This document shows positions 4,375 through 5,314 of a stretch of 5,314 nucleotides of DNA, one piece after another. Positions within the stretch are counted from its first letter, which is position 1; every line of letters starts with the position of its first letter. The DNA comes from DASXTS01 sp036505275 (GTDB lineage Bacteria; Actinomycetota; Actinomycetes; Mycobacteriales; Pseudonocardiaceae). The stretch is from contig DASXTS010000450.1 of assembly GCA_036505275.1 (NCBI GenBank), forward strand, positions 1 through 5,314. Direction: 5' to 3'. A model generated the notes under the pieces. The model worked only from the letters and a program-made list of their open reading frames with translations, made no database searches and was not told the origin of the DNA. Both the position numbers and the translations under genes were made by a program.

Positions 4375-5314
4375 TTAGGCCGAGGCCGTGGCTTGCCGGC
4401 GGCGACGGGCGACCTCGGCGAGCACCACACCGGCGGCAACCGAGGCGTTCAGCGACTCGACCGCCGACGCCATTGGGATCGACACCGTGACGTCACAGGT
4501 CTGTTGAACGAGCCGGGACAGGCCACGACCCTCACCGCCGACCACGATCACCAGCGGCTCCGTGGCGACCGTGAGATCGTCGATGCTGGTGCCGCCGCCG
4601 GCATCCAGGCCGACCACGGTCAGCCCGGCCGAGGCGGCGTCGCGCAACGCGCGGGTCAGGTTGGTGGCGCGGGCCACCGGCAGGCGGGTCGCCGTGCCGG
4701 CGCTGGTGCGCCAGGCCACCGCGGTGATGGCGGCGCTGCGCCGTTGCGGCAGCAGCACGCCGTGCGCGCCGAACGCCGCGGCCGAACGCACGACGGCGCC
4801 GAGGTTGCGCGGGTCGGTCACACCGTCCAGCGCGACCAGCAGGGCGGGGTCGGCGGCGTTCACCGCGGCGGCGAGCACGTCGTCAGGGTGGGCGTACCGG
4901 TAGGGCGGCACGGTCAGCGCCAGCCCCTGGTGCGGCACTCCGCCGGTCATCCGGTCCAGGTCGGCGCGGGGCACTTCGAGGATGGCGACGCCGGCATCGG
5001 CGGCCCGGCGCACCGCCTCGCTGACCCGCTCGTCGGCGTCGACACCGACGGCGACGTGCAGCGCGGTGGCCGGCACCCCCGCCCGCAGGCACTCCAGCAC
5101 CGGGTTTCGGCCGGCCACGGTCTCGGCCGTGCCGTCGGCGTCCGGCCTGCGCCTTCGGGGCTGCGGGTGCGGACCACCGCCAGCCTTGGCAGCGGCGGTC
5201 TTGCCACTGGCGGCCTTGCCACTGGCGACCTTGCCACTGGCGGCCTTGCCACTGGCGGTCTTGCCACTGGCGGCCTTGCCACTGGCGACCTTGCCACTGG
5301 CGGCCTTGCCACTG
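4375..5314 (-). CDS. rlmB: 23S rRNA (guanosine-2'-O)-methyltransferase RlmB, 5' end outside the window
   Basis: This SpoU/TrmH-class (SPOUT, trefoil-knot) enzyme uses S-adenosylmethionine to methylate a ribose 2'-OH in 23S rRNA (Gm2251 in E. coli numbering). Counting from GTG 5118 as residue 1, GRNPVLECLRAG (3-14) opens the substrate-binding domain. SpoU motif 1 is LDGVTDPRNLGAVVR (97-111, Asn105 and Arg111), motif 2 is IVVGGEGRGLSRLV (191-204, Glu196), and motif 3 is VSIPMASAVESLNASVAAG (212-230, Ser222 and Asn224). All expected catalytic and SAM-binding residues are present. GTG 5118 is not the true start: the frame stays open for 65 more codons to the window edge. The residues before it, TAETV, match the linker before GRNPVLEC in actinobacterial homologues such as M. 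tuberculosis Rv3579c, which also carry a basic, disordered N-terminal extension. Here that extension contains eight or more [A/V/T]ASGK repeats followed by a basic RRRR cluster. The usual neighbours in actinobacteria (cysS, ispF) would lie beyond the window. Confidence 0.92.
   Translation of the reverse strand, partial: SGKAASGKVASGKAASGKTASGKAASGKVASGKAASGKTAAAKAGGGPHPQPRRRRPDADGTAETVAGRNPVLECLRAGVPATALHVAVGVDADERVSEAVRRAADAGVAILEVPRADLDRMTGGVPHQGLALTVPPYRYAHPDDVLAAAVNAADPALLVALDGVTDPRNLGAVVRSAAAFGAHGVLLPQRRSAAITAVAWRTSAGTATRLPVARATNLTRALRDAASAGLTVVGLDAGGGTSIDDLTVATEPLVIVVGGEGRGLSRLVQQTCDVTVSIPMASAVESLNASVAAGVVLAEVARRRRQATASA
5185..5314 (-). repeat. 15-bp in-frame tandem repeat in the RlmB N-terminal extension
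   Basis: There are eight complete 15-bp units (5185-5304) plus 10 bp of a ninth that is cut by the window end. The plus-strand unit is cttgccactggcgg followed by c or t, or the variant ending gac. On the coding strand each encodes Ala, Val or Thr followed by ASGK. From N to C the first residues are A, V, A, T, A, V, A, T, a 60-bp higher-order period: 5200-5254 and 5260-5314 are identical over 55 bp. The unit at 5185-5199 is diverged and encodes TAAAK. Because the unit is five codons, copy-number change keeps the frame. Confidence 0.95.

Noticed and set aside
4947..5312. Minus-strand frame with ARPPV repeats
   Set aside because: It is the rlmB tandem repeat read in another frame. The frame giving ASGK repeats continues without a stop into the conserved RlmB sequence.
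5185..5314. CRISPR array
   Set aside because: The units are contiguous 15-bp repeats without spacers and lie in frame within rlmB.

Overview
The window is very GC-rich, uses GTG starts and GC-rich third codon positions, and encodes proteins of actinobacterial type. It most likely comes from the chromosome of an actinomycete. The order Pseudonocardiales is a reasonable guess from the RlmB and ABC permease sequence style, but it cannot be proved from the window. I see no insertion sequence, phage gene, CRISPR array, tRNA or rRNA.

Layout. Positions 1-960 (+) hold the last codons of an ABC transporter ATPase and, overlapping it by 4 bp, the complete ABC-3 family metal permease. Positions 961-1025 are a short convergent gap with a tandem 14-bp repeat and a stem-loop. 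Positions 1026-1928 (-) encode an AEC-family (auxin efflux carrier type) membrane transporter. It is divergent from a 100-residue ABM-like dimeric alpha-beta-barrel protein at 2016-2318 (+). The 87 bp between the two starts contain an AT-rich island with -10-like hexamers on both strands. Positions 2319-2473 are a second convergent gap with two possible hairpins. Positions 2474-3907 (-) encode a complete MBOAT O-acyltransferase of the AlgI/DltB type. Positions 3908-4374 contain no gene I can support, but hold three neighbouring inverted repeats. Positions 4375-5314 (-) encode RlmB, a SpoU-class 23S rRNA 2'-O-methyltransferase. Its N-terminal extension runs off the window through a 15-bp tandem repeat encoding [A/V/T]-A-S-G-K units.

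How the genes relate. The ATPase and permease form one transition-metal uptake operon, whose binding-protein gene is probably just outside the window. The other genes look like independent single-gene units. The AEC/ABM pair may share a divergent promoter region. The MBOAT enzyme has no SGNH/AlgJ/DltD-type partner in view.

The most notable observations are: (1) the in-frame minisatellite in rlmB with a 60-bp higher-order period; (2) a 20-bp motif occurring twice (19/20 identical), about 3.1 kb apart, each time in structured DNA outside coding sequence or at its edge, consistent with a dispersed palindromic repeat family; (3) overlapping divergent -10 boxes that would make the AEC mRNA leaderless. 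I did not find convincing evidence of an undescribed multi-gene system.
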